Shown piece by piece: positions 16,352 through 28,298 of a stretch of DNA of 64,000 nucleotides. Position 1 is the first letter of the stretch. Every line of letters starts with the position of its first letter. Made by a program: the position numbers and the translations under genes. Under the pieces are notes generated by a model, which was not told the origin of the DNA, did not search any database, and worked only from the letters and a program-made list of their open reading frames with translations. Origin of the DNA: Streptomyces pinistramenti (GTDB taxonomy: Bacteria; Actinomycetota; Actinomycetes; Streptomycetales; Streptomycetaceae); the NCBI RefSeq assembly GCF_020564935.1, contig NZ_JAJCXB010000002.1, positions 248,001 to 312,000 on the forward strand, read 5' to 3'.

Positions 16352-17665
16352 TCACGTGTCCATCGTCGTGCGCGCCGTCTCCGGCAGCGTCAGGTAGACG
16401 CAGAACGACACCAGGCAGAGCACCGCGACGTACCAGGGGAACAGGTCGGCGTGGCCTGCCGACTTGAACCAGGTGCCGACGTATGGGGCGGTGCCGCCGA
16501 AGAGGGCGACGGTGAGGGAGTACGGGAAGCCGATGCCGGCGGCCCGCACCCGGGCGGGGAAGACCTCGGCGTTCACGGCCGCGGCGACCGCGGTGTAACC
16601 GGTGAGCAGCACCATGCCGGCGCACTGCACCAGCAGCAGTGAGACGAAGGTGTCGGAGACCAGGTGCAGCAGCGGCACGGCGAGCACCGCGAAGCCCAGC
16701 GCGAAGCCGAGCAGCAGCGGTTTGCGGCCGATGCGGTCGGAGAGCATGCCGCCGAGCGGCTGCAACAGGGCGAAGAACACCAGCGAGATGGTGCCGACGG
16801 TGAGCGCGTCGCCCTTGTCGAAACCGGCGTTGACCTGCGCGTAGGTCGGCAGGTACGTGGTCCAGGTGTAGTAGGCGAGGGTGCCGCCCGCGGTGATGCC
16901 GCAGATCAGCAGGGACTGGCGGGGGTAGCGGCGCAGCCCTTCGAAGAGACCGGGGCGCGCGGCGTCCTGCTGTGCGGCGCTGTGTGTTTCCTGCGCGCCG
17001 CGCCGGATCCACAGGCCCAGCAGGCTCAGCAGCGCACCGCCGAGGAACGCCACCCGCCAGCCCCACGCGCCCATCTGCTCCTCGGTGAGCTGTGCGGCCA
17101 GCAGTGCGGCGGTGCCGGACGCCAGTAGCTGGCCGATGGTCGTGGAGACGTACTGGAAGCTGGAGAACAGGCCGCGTCTGCCGGGGCCCGCCGATTCGAC
17201 GAGGAAGGTGGTGGAGGCCGCGAACTCGCCGCCCACGGACAGACCCTGGACCAGGCGGGCGATGACGAGCACGACCGGGGCCAGGACGCCGGCGGTGGCG
17301 TAGGTGGGGGTGGCGGCGACGAGCAGGCTGCCGGCGCCCATCAGCAGGATGGTGACGGTGAGCGCGGCGCGGCGGCCTCGGCGGTCGGCGACCGAGCCCA
17401 TGAGCAGGCCGCCGATCGGGCGCATGAAGAAGCCGACCGCGAAGACCGCGAAGGACGACAGCAGCGGGACGAGGGGGTTGCCTGCGTCCTCGGGGAAGAC
17501 CTGCCCTGCGAAGTAGACGGCGAGGAACGAATAGGCGTACCAGTCGTACCACTCGACGGCGTTGCCGACCGACGCGGCGGCCAGCTGGCGCAATGGGGAC
17601 GGCGGCCTGCGCGCACCGGGTGGCCCGGCTTCCGCCAGGGGTCCGTGGTGATCCGCACTCGACAT
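16352..17665 (-). CDS. MFS transporter, metabolite:H+ symporter (MHS) type
   Basis: A 437-residue, 12-segment major facilitator protein. The opening ASVGNAVEWYDWYAYSFLAVYFA, the loop FFMRPIGGLLMGSVADRRGRR and the SVGGEFAASTTFLVE segment are typical of the MHS branch (KgtP, ProP, ShiA), which imports organic acids, betaines or aromatic acids with protons. The substrate cannot be assigned. ATG at 17665. It is divergent from the beta-galactosidase gene across 274 bases; no sugar-transporter features are evident, so a functional link is not supported. Confidence 0.9.
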   Translation of the reverse strand: MSSADHHGPLAEAGPPGARRPPSPLRQLAAASVGNAVEWYDWYAYSFLAVYFAGQVFPEDAGNPLVPLLSSFAVFAVGFFMRPIGGLLMGSVADRRGRRAALTVTILLMGAGSLLVAATPTYATAGVLAPVVLVIARLVQGLSVGGEFAASTTFLVESAGPGRRGLFSSFQYVSTTIGQLLASGTAALLAAQLTEEQMGAWGWRVAFLGGALLSLLGLWIRRGAQETHSAAQQDAARPGLFEGLRRYPRQSLLICGITAGGTLAYYTWTTYLPTYAQVNAGFDKGDALTVGTISLVFFALLQPLGGMLSDRIGRKPLLLGFALGFAVLAVPLLHLVSDTFVSLLLVQCAGMVLLTGYTAVAAAVNAEVFPARVRAAGIGFPYSLTVALFGGTAPYVGTWFKSAGHADLFPWYVAVLCLVSFCVYLTLPETARTTMDT

Positions 17666-17858
17666 GGTCCTCCGCTCTGGGTCCTTCGCCTGAGCCCGCC
17701 GCCGAGGGCAGGCCCGTCCAACACGTGATCATGTACCGCGAGGGCGGGCGGCCGCCAGGGTCGGGGGGCGGACGAAATGTGCGGGCAACATGAGGGGCCG
17801 CGGGGCGGACTGCCCACCAAGGCACGGAGCGCCTCCGGTGGGCGACGGCGCGTGGTGA

Positions 17859-21137
<3,279 letters not shown>

Positions 21138-21197
21138 CCTGCCCATGGGCAGGCAGCGGGTGCATACGCAGCGCGGGGGCCGGTGTCCCCCGCGCGG

Positions 21198-21584
21198 CTA
21201 CTCTGCGGGTGCCCGTCCCGCCGTGCGGGCGGCGTGCAGGGCGAGGGCGATGAGCGGGAGCTGGCCGGGCAGCCGGCCGTAGGCGAGGGCCTTGAGCGGG
21301 GCCGGGCGGTGCCGCCAGTCGTAGGCCATCTGGACGTTGGCGGGGAAGACGGCGGCGAACAGCCCGGCAGCCGCGAGCGCGCCGGCCCTGCGGGTGCGCA
21401 GCAGGGCGACGGCGGCGGCGACGGCGAGTTCGGCGGCGCCGCTGGCGTAGGTCCAGGCGCGGGCGCTGCCCGGCAGGTGGCGGGGCACGATCGCGTCGAA
21501 CGGCTTGGGCACGAGGAAGTGGGCGACGCCGGCCGCGGCGAGCGTACGGGCCAGCAGTCGGGCGGAGAGTGCGGTGGCTGCCAC
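21198..21584 (-). CDS. DoxX-like small membrane protein
   Basis: A 128-residue protein with about four hydrophobic segments and the DoxX-family pattern AGVAHFLVPKPFDAIVP near the N-terminus and FPANVQMAYDW in the third quarter. Members are integral membrane proteins, some linked to quinone or redox balance; the role here is unknown. It converges with lacZ (stops 60 bases apart) and lies downstream of the ABC exporter in the same orientation, 108 bases away. Confidence 0.82.
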   Translation of the reverse strand: MAATALSARLLARTLAAAGVAHFLVPKPFDAIVPRHLPGSARAWTYASGAAELAVAAAVALLRTRRAGALAAAGLFAAVFPANVQMAYDWRHRPAPLKALAYGRLPGQLPLIALALHAARTAGRAPAE

Positions 21585-21692
21585 GGTGTGCTCCCGGAAC
21601 GGTCTGTCGGGCGGCCGGGACGCAGGGTGGGTGCGGCGGCCACCCCGACCATGGAACCGGCCACCGCGGGCCCGACCTTACCCGTGGGTCAC

Positions 21693-23537
21693 TTACCGGG
21701 TCACCACCTGATCACCGGCAGGTGTGAGGCGTGCGTCACGGCCGGCAGGATCCTGGTGCGCGTCGCGCCGCAGCAGCGCGGCATAGCGTCCGTCGGCGGC
21801 GAGCAACTGGTCGTGGGTGCCGCGCTCGGCGATCCGCCCGCCGTCCAGGACCACGATCTGGTCGGCGTCGCGGACGGTGGAGAGGCGGTGCGCGATGGTG
21901 ACCGTCGTACGGCCCCGGGACAGCGCGTCGATGGCCCGCTGGACGGCGTGTTCGGTGCGGGTGTCCAGGGCGCTGGTGGCCTCGTCGAGCACCAGGACGG
22001 GCGGGTCGCGCAGGATGGTGCGGGCGATGGCAAGACGCTGTTTCTCGCCGCCGGAGAAGCGGTAGCCGCGCTCGCCGACGAGGGTGTCGTAGCCGTCGGG
22101 GAGCGACGCGATGTGGTCGTGGATCTGGGCAGCCCTGGCGGCGCGTTCGATCTCGTCGTCGCTCGCGTCGGGCTTGGCGAAGCGGAGGTTATCGGCGACC
22201 GAGGCGTGGAAGAGGTAGGTCTCCTGGGAGACCACGCCGATCGCGCGGGACAGGGTGGCGAAGTCGAGTGCGCGGACGTCGGTGCCGTCGAGGGTGACCC
22301 GGCCTTCGGTCGCGTCGTAGAGGCGTGGCACGAGGTAGCTCAGGGTGCTCTTGCCGCTGCCGGTCGCGCCGACGACGGCGAGGCTGCTGCCGGCCGGGAC
22401 GGACAGGTCGATGCCCTGGAGGGTGGGCGCGTCCGCGGTGTCGTAGGCGAAGCCGACGTGCTCGAAGCGGATCTCGCCGCGGGGGGCCGCGAGGCGTACC
22501 GGTTCGGCGGGCTCGGTGAGGGCGACGGGCAGGTCGAGGTATTCGAAGATGCGCTGGAAGAGGGCGAGCGAGGTCTGCATCTGGACGCCGGTCGACAGCA
22601 GCGAGACGGTGGGCCGCAGCAGGCCCTGCTGGAGCGAGACGAAGGCGACCAGAGTGCCGAGGGAGAAGGCGGGGCCGCCGATCTGGAGGACGAGTCCTGC
22701 GGCCCAGTAGATGAGCGCGGGCATGGCGGCCATGACGATGCCGATGGTGGCCATCCGCCAGCGGCCCGCCATGTTGGAGCGGATCTCCAGGTCGACCAGG
22801 CGCTCGGACTCGTCGGCGAAGCCGCGGGTGAGGGAGTCGGCGCGGCCCATGGTGCGGCCCAGGAGGATGCCGCTGACCGACAGCGATTCGGTGACGATCG
22901 CGGACATGACGGCCATCTGCTTCTGCCGCTGGGTGGTGATCCGCTTGCGTTCGTTGCCGACCCGGCGGCTGATCCAGACGAAGAGCGGGAGCAGCAGCAG
23001 CGAGACGAGGGTGAGCCGCCAGTCGAGAGCGAGCATGGCGACGACGGTCGCCACGACGGAGGTGAGGTTGGAGACCAGGGAGGTGGCGGTGGAGGTGACC
23101 GTGGCCTGCATGCCGCCGATGTCGTTGGCGATCCGGGACTGGACCTCGCCGGTGCGGGTGCGGGTGAAGAAGGCCAGCGGCATCCGCTGGAGCTTGGCGT
23201 AGACGGCGGTGCGCAGGTCGTGCATGACGCGCTGGCCGACGGTGGTGGAGAGCAGGGTCTGCAGGACGCCGAAGACGCTGGTGATCACGGCGGTGAGGAT
23301 CATGCCGAGGGCGAGCAGGGTCAGCAGGCCGGTGCGGCGTCCGGGTATCGCCACGTCGAGTATCTCGCGCAGCAGGAACGGCGAGGCGACCGAGACCAGC
23401 GAGGAGGCGCCGACCAGGAGGCCGACGAGGGCCAGGCGGCCACGGTAGGGACGGAAGAGTGCCAGGATCCGCCGGAGCTGGACCGGCTGGTCCGGGTCCT
23501 TGGGCGGTGGGGTCCACTCGGATTCTTCGCGGCGCAT
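21693..23537 (-). CDS. ABC exporter, fused membrane and ATPase domains
   Basis: A 614-residue half-transporter of the multidrug/lipid exporter type. Six membrane segments occupy about residues 30-320; the ATPase follows with Walker A GATGSGKST, Q-loop VVSQETYLF, signature FSGGEKQR, Walker B VLVLDEATSALD and H-loop IAHRLST. All catalytic motifs are intact, so it can act as a homodimer. The ATG at 23537 is closely preceded by AAGGAG. It is divergent from a MarR regulator over 107 bases with a palindrome in between, the common layout of a regulator controlling a drug exporter. Substrate unknown. Confidence 0.93.
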   Translation of the reverse strand: MRREESEWTPPPKDPDQPVQLRRILALFRPYRGRLALVGLLVGASSLVSVASPFLLREILDVAIPGRRTGLLTLLALGMILTAVITSVFGVLQTLLSTTVGQRVMHDLRTAVYAKLQRMPLAFFTRTRTGEVQSRIANDIGGMQATVTSTATSLVSNLTSVVATVVAMLALDWRLTLVSLLLLPLFVWISRRVGNERKRITTQRQKQMAVMSAIVTESLSVSGILLGRTMGRADSLTRGFADESERLVDLEIRSNMAGRWRMATIGIVMAAMPALIYWAAGLVLQIGGPAFSLGTLVAFVSLQQGLLRPTVSLLSTGVQMQTSLALFQRIFEYLDLPVALTEPAEPVRLAAPRGEIRFEHVGFAYDTADAPTLQGIDLSVPAGSSLAVVGATGSGKSTLSYLVPRLYDATEGRVTLDGTDVRALDFATLSRAIGVVSQETYLFHASVADNLRFAKPDASDDEIERAARAAQIHDHIASLPDGYDTLVGERGYRFSGGEKQRLAIARTILRDPPVLVLDEATSALDTRTEHAVQRAIDALSRGRTTVTIAHRLSTVRDADQIVVLDGGRIAERGTHDQLLAADGRYAALLRRDAHQDPAGRDARLTPAGDQVVTR

Positions 23538-23593
23538 GAGCTCCTTCGGGAGTGTGCGGGGAGGCGGACGTCGTGCGACGGAAACGGAGCCTA

Positions 23594-23622
23594 GCTCATT
23601 GTTACCTATACTCACAATGAGC
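23594..23622. promoter_or_regulatory. Palindromic operator between MarR gene and ABC exporter
   Basis: Perfect 9-base inverted repeat GCTCATTGT / ACAATGAGC separated by 11 bases, and the only AT-rich patch in the gap. It overlaps a TATACT-like sequence and lies between the two divergent starts. Size and symmetry fit a MarR-family binding site; binding by the adjacent regulator is inferred. Confidence 0.75.
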
Positions 23623-23644
23623 GAGGTCCTGTTATCCTCCGTCC

Positions 23645-24103
23645 ATGTCCTCACCCGAGCCGACGCACAGCACCTCCCAGGTCGCCGAACAGCTGGTACG
23701 GCTGACCCGGCGGATGCACCGCGCGCAAAAACGCCGCATGGAACAGCTGGACATCGCCTTCACCCCCGCGCAGTCCCGGCTGCTGCGGATCGTCGACCAC
23801 CACCGCGACACCCCGCCCCGGATGGCCGACCTCGCCGAACGCCTCGAAGTGGTGCCCCGGGCAGTGACGACGCTGGTCGATGCCCTGGAGGCGCACGGCG
23901 CGGTCCGCCGGGTACCCGATCCGGCCAACCGCCGGGTGGTACGCATCGAGCTGACCGACACCGGGCGCGCCACGCTCGACGCGCTGCGCAGCGCGCGCCG
24001 GGCCGCCGCGGAGGACATCCTGGCTCCGTTGACCGCGGAACAGCGCGAGGTGCTCGGCGGCCTGCTGGCCACCCTGGTCGACGGGCCGGGGCCGCGCTGC
24101 TGA
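23645..24103 (+). CDS. MarR-family transcriptional regulator
   Basis: A 152-residue winged-helix regulator. The central region TPAQSRLLRIVDHH, then MADLAERLEVVPRAVTTLVDALE (recognition helix part VPRAVTTLVD), the wing with RRVPDPANRRVVRIELT and the C-terminal dimer helices follow the MarR pattern. It probably represses itself and the divergent ABC exporter through the palindrome at 23594-23622, releasing DNA on binding a small ligand. It is followed 28 bases later by the FAD/Fe-S gene, which may share its transcript. Confidence 0.9.
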   Translation: MSSPEPTHSTSQVAEQLVRLTRRMHRAQKRRMEQLDIAFTPAQSRLLRIVDHHRDTPPRMADLAERLEVVPRAVTTLVDALEAHGAVRRVPDPANRRVVRIELTDTGRATLDALRSARRAAAEDILAPLTAEQREVLGGLLATLVDGPGPRC

Positions 24104-24131
24104 GCCGGTAGCCGAGACCGGAGGATTCGCC

Positions 24132-27074
24132 ATGCCCCTGCTGGAGCCGAAGCCCGGGGCCCTGCGCCCGCACTCCACCGGGGCCCCCTCCCCCGACCGG
24201 GTCGCCGCGGCCCGTGCCCCCGGCACCCCCGAGCCGCTGCGCGGCGACCTGATCGCCCTGCTCGGCCCTGCCAAGGTGCTGCACACCCTCTCCGACCTGG
24301 TCCGCTACGCGTCCGACGCCAGCCCGTACCGCTTCGTCCCGCAGGCCGTGGTACTCGCCGAGGACATCGACGACATCTCCGCGGTCTTCTCCTACGCCCA
24401 CGGCAAGGGCCGCCACGTCGTCCTCCGCGCCGCCGGGACCTCCCTCAACGGCCAGGCACAGGGCGAGGACATCCTCGTCGACGTCCGCAGGTACTGGTCC
24501 GGCATCGAAGTGCTCGACGGCGGTGCCCGCGCCCGCATCAGGCCCGGCACGACGGTGCTGCGGGCCAACGCGGCGCTGGCCCGGCACGGCCGGGTGCTGG
24601 GGCCCGACCCGGCCAGCGCCGTCGCCTGCACGCTGGGCGGCGTGGTCGCCAACAACGCATCCGGGATGACCGCGGGCGTCACCCACAACTCCTACCGGAC
24701 GCTGGCATCGGTCACCCTCGTCCTGCCGTCGGGCACCCTCGTCGACACCGCGGACCCGGCGGCCGACGCGGAACTGGCGCACGCCGAGCCCGAGTTGTGT
24801 GCCGGGCTGCTCGCACTCAAGGACACCATCGAGGCGGACGCGGACCTGGTCGCCAGGATCCGCGCCAAGTACGAGATCAAGAACACCAACGGCTACCGCC
24901 TGGACGCCTTCCTGGACGGCAGCACCCCGGCCGAGATCCTGCGCGGCCTGGCGGTCGGCTCCGAAGGCACCCTCGGCTTCATCGCGGAGACCGTCTTCGA
25001 CACCCTGCCGCTGGACCGTCACACCTCCACCGCGCTGCTGTTCTTCCCCACCCTGCGGGCGGCGGCCGCGGCCGTGCCGCGGTTCAACGCGGCGGGCGCG
25101 CGGGCCGTCGAGCTGATGGACGGCAACACCCTGCGCGCCTCGGTGAACGTCGCCGGGGTGCCGGCCGACTGGGCCGGCCTGCCCAGGGAGACCACCGCGC
25201 TGCTGGTGGAGTTCCGGGCGTCCGACGAAGCCGCCGCGCACGCGTACGAGCAGGCCACCGAACGGCTCCTGGAAGAGCTGGAGTTGGTCACGCCGGTCGC
25301 CTCCGTCACCAACGCCTTCACCCGCGACGCCGGCACCATCGCCGGCTACTGGAAGGCCCGCAAGGCATTCGTGACGGCGGTCGGCGGCTCCCGACCGGCC
25401 GGCACGACGCTGATCACCGAGGACTTCGCGGTACCACCGGACCGGCTGGCCGACGCCTGCGCCGCGCTCCTCGCACTCCAGGCGCTGCACGGCTTCGACG
25501 CCGCGGTCGCCGGCCACGCCGCGCACGGCAACCTGCACTTCCTGCTCGCCTTCGACGCCGCGCGCCCCGACGACGTGGCCCGCTACGCCGCGTTCATGGA
25601 GGAGTTCTGCACGCTGGTCATCGACCGCTTCGACGGCTCCCTCAAGGCCGAGCACGCCACCGGACGCAACATCGCCCCGTTCCTGGAACGCGAATGGGGG
25701 CCACGGGCAACGGAGTTGATGTGGCGGATCAAGCGCCTCATCGACCCGCACGGCATCCTCGCCCCCCGTATCCTGCTCGACCGCGACCCCAAGGCCCACC
25801 TGCGCGGCCTCAAGACCATCCCGCGCATCGAAGCGGTCGCCGACCCCTGCATCGAATGCGGCTTCTGCGAACCGACCTGCCCCAGCCAGGACCTGACCAC
25901 CACCCCACGCCAGCGCATCGTGCTGCGCCGCGAAATGCTGCGCCAGCCGCCGGACTCACCGGTCACCGGCGCCCTGCTGGCCGCCTACGGCTACGACGCG
26001 GTGGACACCTGCGCAGGCGACTCCACCTGCAAACTGGCCTGCCCGGTGGGCATCGACACCGGCGCGATGATGAAGGACTTCCGCCACCGGCGGCACTCCC
26101 CGCGCGAAGAACGGACGGCCGCGCTGTTCGCCCGGCACTTCGCGGCCGTCGAACGGGCCGCCCGCCTCGCTGTGGCCGCCGCCCAGCGGATCGACGACCG
26201 GCTGCTGGAATCGGCAACCGACGCCGCCCGCAAGGCCGTACGTCCCGACCTGGTACCGCGCTGGCTGCCGCAGATCCCCGGCGCCGCGGCCCGCGCCCTG
26301 CCCGCCACCGCGAAGACGGCAGCGGCCGCGGTCTACTACCCGGCCTGCGTGAACCGCATCTTCGGCGGCCCCGCGGGACTCCCGGGCCCCTCGCTGCCGG
26401 AAGCGGTGGTCGCGGTCTCCGGGCGGGCCGGCAAGCCGGTGTGGATTCCGCCGGACGTGACCGGGACCTGCTGCGCCACGATCTGGCACTCGAAGGGCTA
26501 CGACCGGGGCACGGTGGTGATGGCCAACCGCATCGTCGAGGCGGCCTGGGGCTGGACGGCCGGCGGGCGGCTGCCGCTGGTCGTGGACGCCTCCTCCTGC
26601 ACCCTCGGCATCGCCCACGAGGTGATCCCCTACCTGACCCCCGCCAACCGCGCCCTGCACGCCGAACTCACCATCGTCGACTCCGTCGTCTGGGCCGCGC
26701 ACGAACTCCTGCCGCACCTGGAGATCCACCGGACGGCAGGCTCCGCCGTCCTCCACCCCACCTGCTCCATGCGGCACTTGGGCGACGAGGCGCAGCTGCG
26801 GGAGGTCGCCGCGGCATGCGCGCGGGACGTCGTGGTCCCCGACGACCTGCGCTGCTGCGCCTTCGCCGGGGACCGCGGCATGCTGCACAGGGAACTCACC
26901 GAATCGGCGACCGCGAAGGAGGCCGCCGAGGTCGGCGCCCGCGCCTTCGACGCCTACCTGTCCGCGAACCGGATGTGCGAGGTCGGCATGGACCACGCGC
27001 TGGGCCGCCCCGCCTACCACTCGGTGCTCGTGGAACTGGAGCGGGCCACCCGGCCGCCGGCACCCCGCGAGTGA
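24132..27074 (+). CDS. FAD-binding, Fe-S D-lactate-dehydrogenase-like oxidoreductase
   Basis: A 980-residue fusion. Residues 40-560 form an FAD-binding type 4 oxidase unit (GTSLNGQAQGEDILVD, LGGVVANNASGMT, GSEGTLGFIAET) with its C-terminal cap (AGHAAHGNLHF, a metal/substrate His motif). Two 4Fe-4S clusters follow: CIECGFCEPTCP from Cys 573 and CAGDSTCKLACPVG from Cys 627. The C-terminal third has CCG-type domains (YYPACVNR, PTCSMRHLG, LRCCAFAGDRG). This is the layout of Dld-II/GlcDF-type enzymes that oxidise D-lactate or another 2-hydroxyacid and pass electrons to the membrane. ATG at 24132 follows GGAGG. The substrate is inferred from family. Confidence 0.9.
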   Translation: MPLLEPKPGALRPHSTGAPSPDRVAAARAPGTPEPLRGDLIALLGPAKVLHTLSDLVRYASDASPYRFVPQAVVLAEDIDDISAVFSYAHGKGRHVVLRAAGTSLNGQAQGEDILVDVRRYWSGIEVLDGGARARIRPGTTVLRANAALARHGRVLGPDPASAVACTLGGVVANNASGMTAGVTHNSYRTLASVTLVLPSGTLVDTADPAADAELAHAEPELCAGLLALKDTIEADADLVARIRAKYEIKNTNGYRLDAFLDGSTPAEILRGLAVGSEGTLGFIAETVFDTLPLDRHTSTALLFFPTLRAAAAAVPRFNAAGARAVELMDGNTLRASVNVAGVPADWAGLPRETTALLVEFRASDEAAAHAYEQATERLLEELELVTPVASVTNAFTRDAGTIAGYWKARKAFVTAVGGSRPAGTTLITEDFAVPPDRLADACAALLALQALHGFDAAVAGHAAHGNLHFLLAFDAARPDDVARYAAFMEEFCTLVIDRFDGSLKAEHATGRNIAPFLEREWGPRATELMWRIKRLIDPHGILAPRILLDRDPKAHLRGLKTIPRIEAVADPCIECGFCEPTCPSQDLTTTPRQRIVLRREMLRQPPDSPVTGALLAAYGYDAVDTCAGDSTCKLACPVGIDTGAMMKDFRHRRHSPREERTAALFARHFAAVERAARLAVAAAQRIDDRLLESATDAARKAVRPDLVPRWLPQIPGAAARALPATAKTAAAAVYYPACVNRIFGGPAGLPGPSLPEAVVAVSGRAGKPVWIPPDVTGTCCATIWHSKGYDRGTVVMANRIVEAAWGWTAGGRLPLVVDASSCTLGIAHEVIPYLTPANRALHAELTIVDSVVWAAHELLPHLEIHRTAGSAVLHPTCSMRHLGDEAQLREVAAACARDVVVPDDLRCCAFAGDRGMLHRELTESATAKEAAEVGARAFDAYLSANRMCEVGMDHALGRPAYHSVLVELERATRPPAPRE

Positions 27075-27350
27075 CACGGCACGGGCACCCACCCGGCCTC
27101 CCGTACGGGGACCGGGCGCTTGCGGGTGCGGATACAGGCTCTCCGACTCGGCCCGTCTCACCCGGGCACGCGGGAGACCTGGTACCCGTTACGGCCCCGC
27201 GGCCGAAGCACCGGAACCCGGGGCCGGCCGGGCCCAGCTCGCGCAGCCACTCCGGCGTGGTCGCCATGATCGATATGCCGTCGCAGGAGCGGACGCTCTC
27301 CTCACCGCCCCGACCACACCGCGCGCCGGCCCGCCTGCCATGCTGCCCCC

Positions 27351-28244
27351 GTGACCACGGAGGCTGCCGCAGAGTTCGCATCGCACCGGACTCGGCTCTT
27401 CTCGCTCGCGTACCGGATGCTCGGTTCGGCGAGCGAGGCCGAGGACGTCGTGCAGGAAACCTACCTGCGCTGGAGCAGGGCGGAGCCCTCCGCTGTCCGT
27501 ACACCGGCCGCCTGGCTGACCAAGGTCATGACGAACCTCTGCATCAACCAGCTCACCTCCGCCCGCGCGCAACGGGAGCTGTACGTCGGGCCGTGGCTCC
27601 CCGAGCCGGTCTTCACGCACACGCGCGCCGCTGACCCGCTCGGCCCGCTGGAGACCGCCGAGCAGCGCGAGTCCGTGTCGTTCGCGCTGCTCACCCTGAT
27701 GGAGCGGCTCACCGCGGCCGAACGCGCGGTGTTCATACTGCGTGAGGCGTTCGGGCACAGCCACCGGGAAGTCGCCGGAGCCGTCGGTATCGAGGAGGCT
27801 CACTCGCGGCAGTTGCACCGCCGCGCCCGCGAGCGGCTCGGCCGGCCACGACGGCACTTCGACGTCGACGACGAACAGCGCAGGAAGATCGTCGAGCGCT
27901 TCCTCGCCGCCGCCGTCGAAGGCGATGTGGCCGGTCTTGAGCGGCTGCTCGCCGACGACGTGGTCGCCTGGGCCGACGGCGGCGGCCAGGTGTCCGCGGC
28001 GCTCCGGCCGATCACCGGACGCGAGAAGGTGCTCCGCTATCTGCTGGGCCTGGGGGCCCGGCCCGAGGCGGCACAGGTCAGGGTCGAGTACGCCGAGGCG
28101 AACGGCGAGCCGGCGGTTGCCCTCTTCGCGGGTGAGGCGCTGTTCGCCCTTGTCGTTCCGGAGGTCCGCGAGGACCGGGTCGGCGGAGTGCGGATGGTCT
28201 TCGCTCCCGGCAAGCTCGCCTTCGCCGCCACCCAGCTCATGTGA
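27351..28244 (+). CDS. sigJ: ECF41-type RNA polymerase sigma factor (SigJ-like)
   Basis: A 297-residue extracytoplasmic-function sigma factor. Region 2 lies near residues 8-75 (FSLAYRMLGSASEAEDVVQETYLRW, seen as LAYRMLGS and AEDVVQETYLRW), region 4 near 110-165 (AVFILREAFGHSHREVAG), and an SnoaL-like domain fills about 180-297. The fused SnoaL domain defines the ECF41/SigJ group, where it modulates sigma activity instead of an anti-sigma factor. GTG start at 27351. ECF41 genes usually neighbour an oxidoreductase or carboxymuconolactone-decarboxylase-like gene; here an NDH-2-like oxidoreductase starts 54 bases downstream, the probable regulatory partner. Confidence 0.92.
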   Translation: MTTEAAAEFASHRTRLFSLAYRMLGSASEAEDVVQETYLRWSRAEPSAVRTPAAWLTKVMTNLCINQLTSARAQRELYVGPWLPEPVFTHTRAADPLGPLETAEQRESVSFALLTLMERLTAAERAVFILREAFGHSHREVAGAVGIEEAHSRQLHRRARERLGRPRRHFDVDDEQRRKIVERFLAAAVEGDVAGLERLLADDVVAWADGGGQVSAALRPITGREKVLRYLLGLGARPEAAQVRVEYAEANGEPAVALFAGEALFALVVPEVREDRVGGVRMVFAPGKLAFAATQLM

Positions 28245-28298
28245 TCCACTTCATGCTCCGAGCTGTCCCGGATCCCCCCGCCTGCCGGTTCAGGAGGC

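Noticed and set aside
27075..27340. Minus-strand frame containing MATTPEWLRELG and FRCFGRGAVTGT, resembling a small protein
   Set aside because: No ribosome site, it runs into the sigma-factor gene on one side and the FAD/Fe-S gene on the other, and the product becomes Arg/Pro-rich; not enough support for a gene.
28264..28287. TGTCCCG ... CGGT as an ECF41 promoter ahead of the NDH-2-like gene
   Set aside because: Matches the expected TGTCACA/CGTC motif only in part, and a start just downstream would fall within the ribosome site of 28299.
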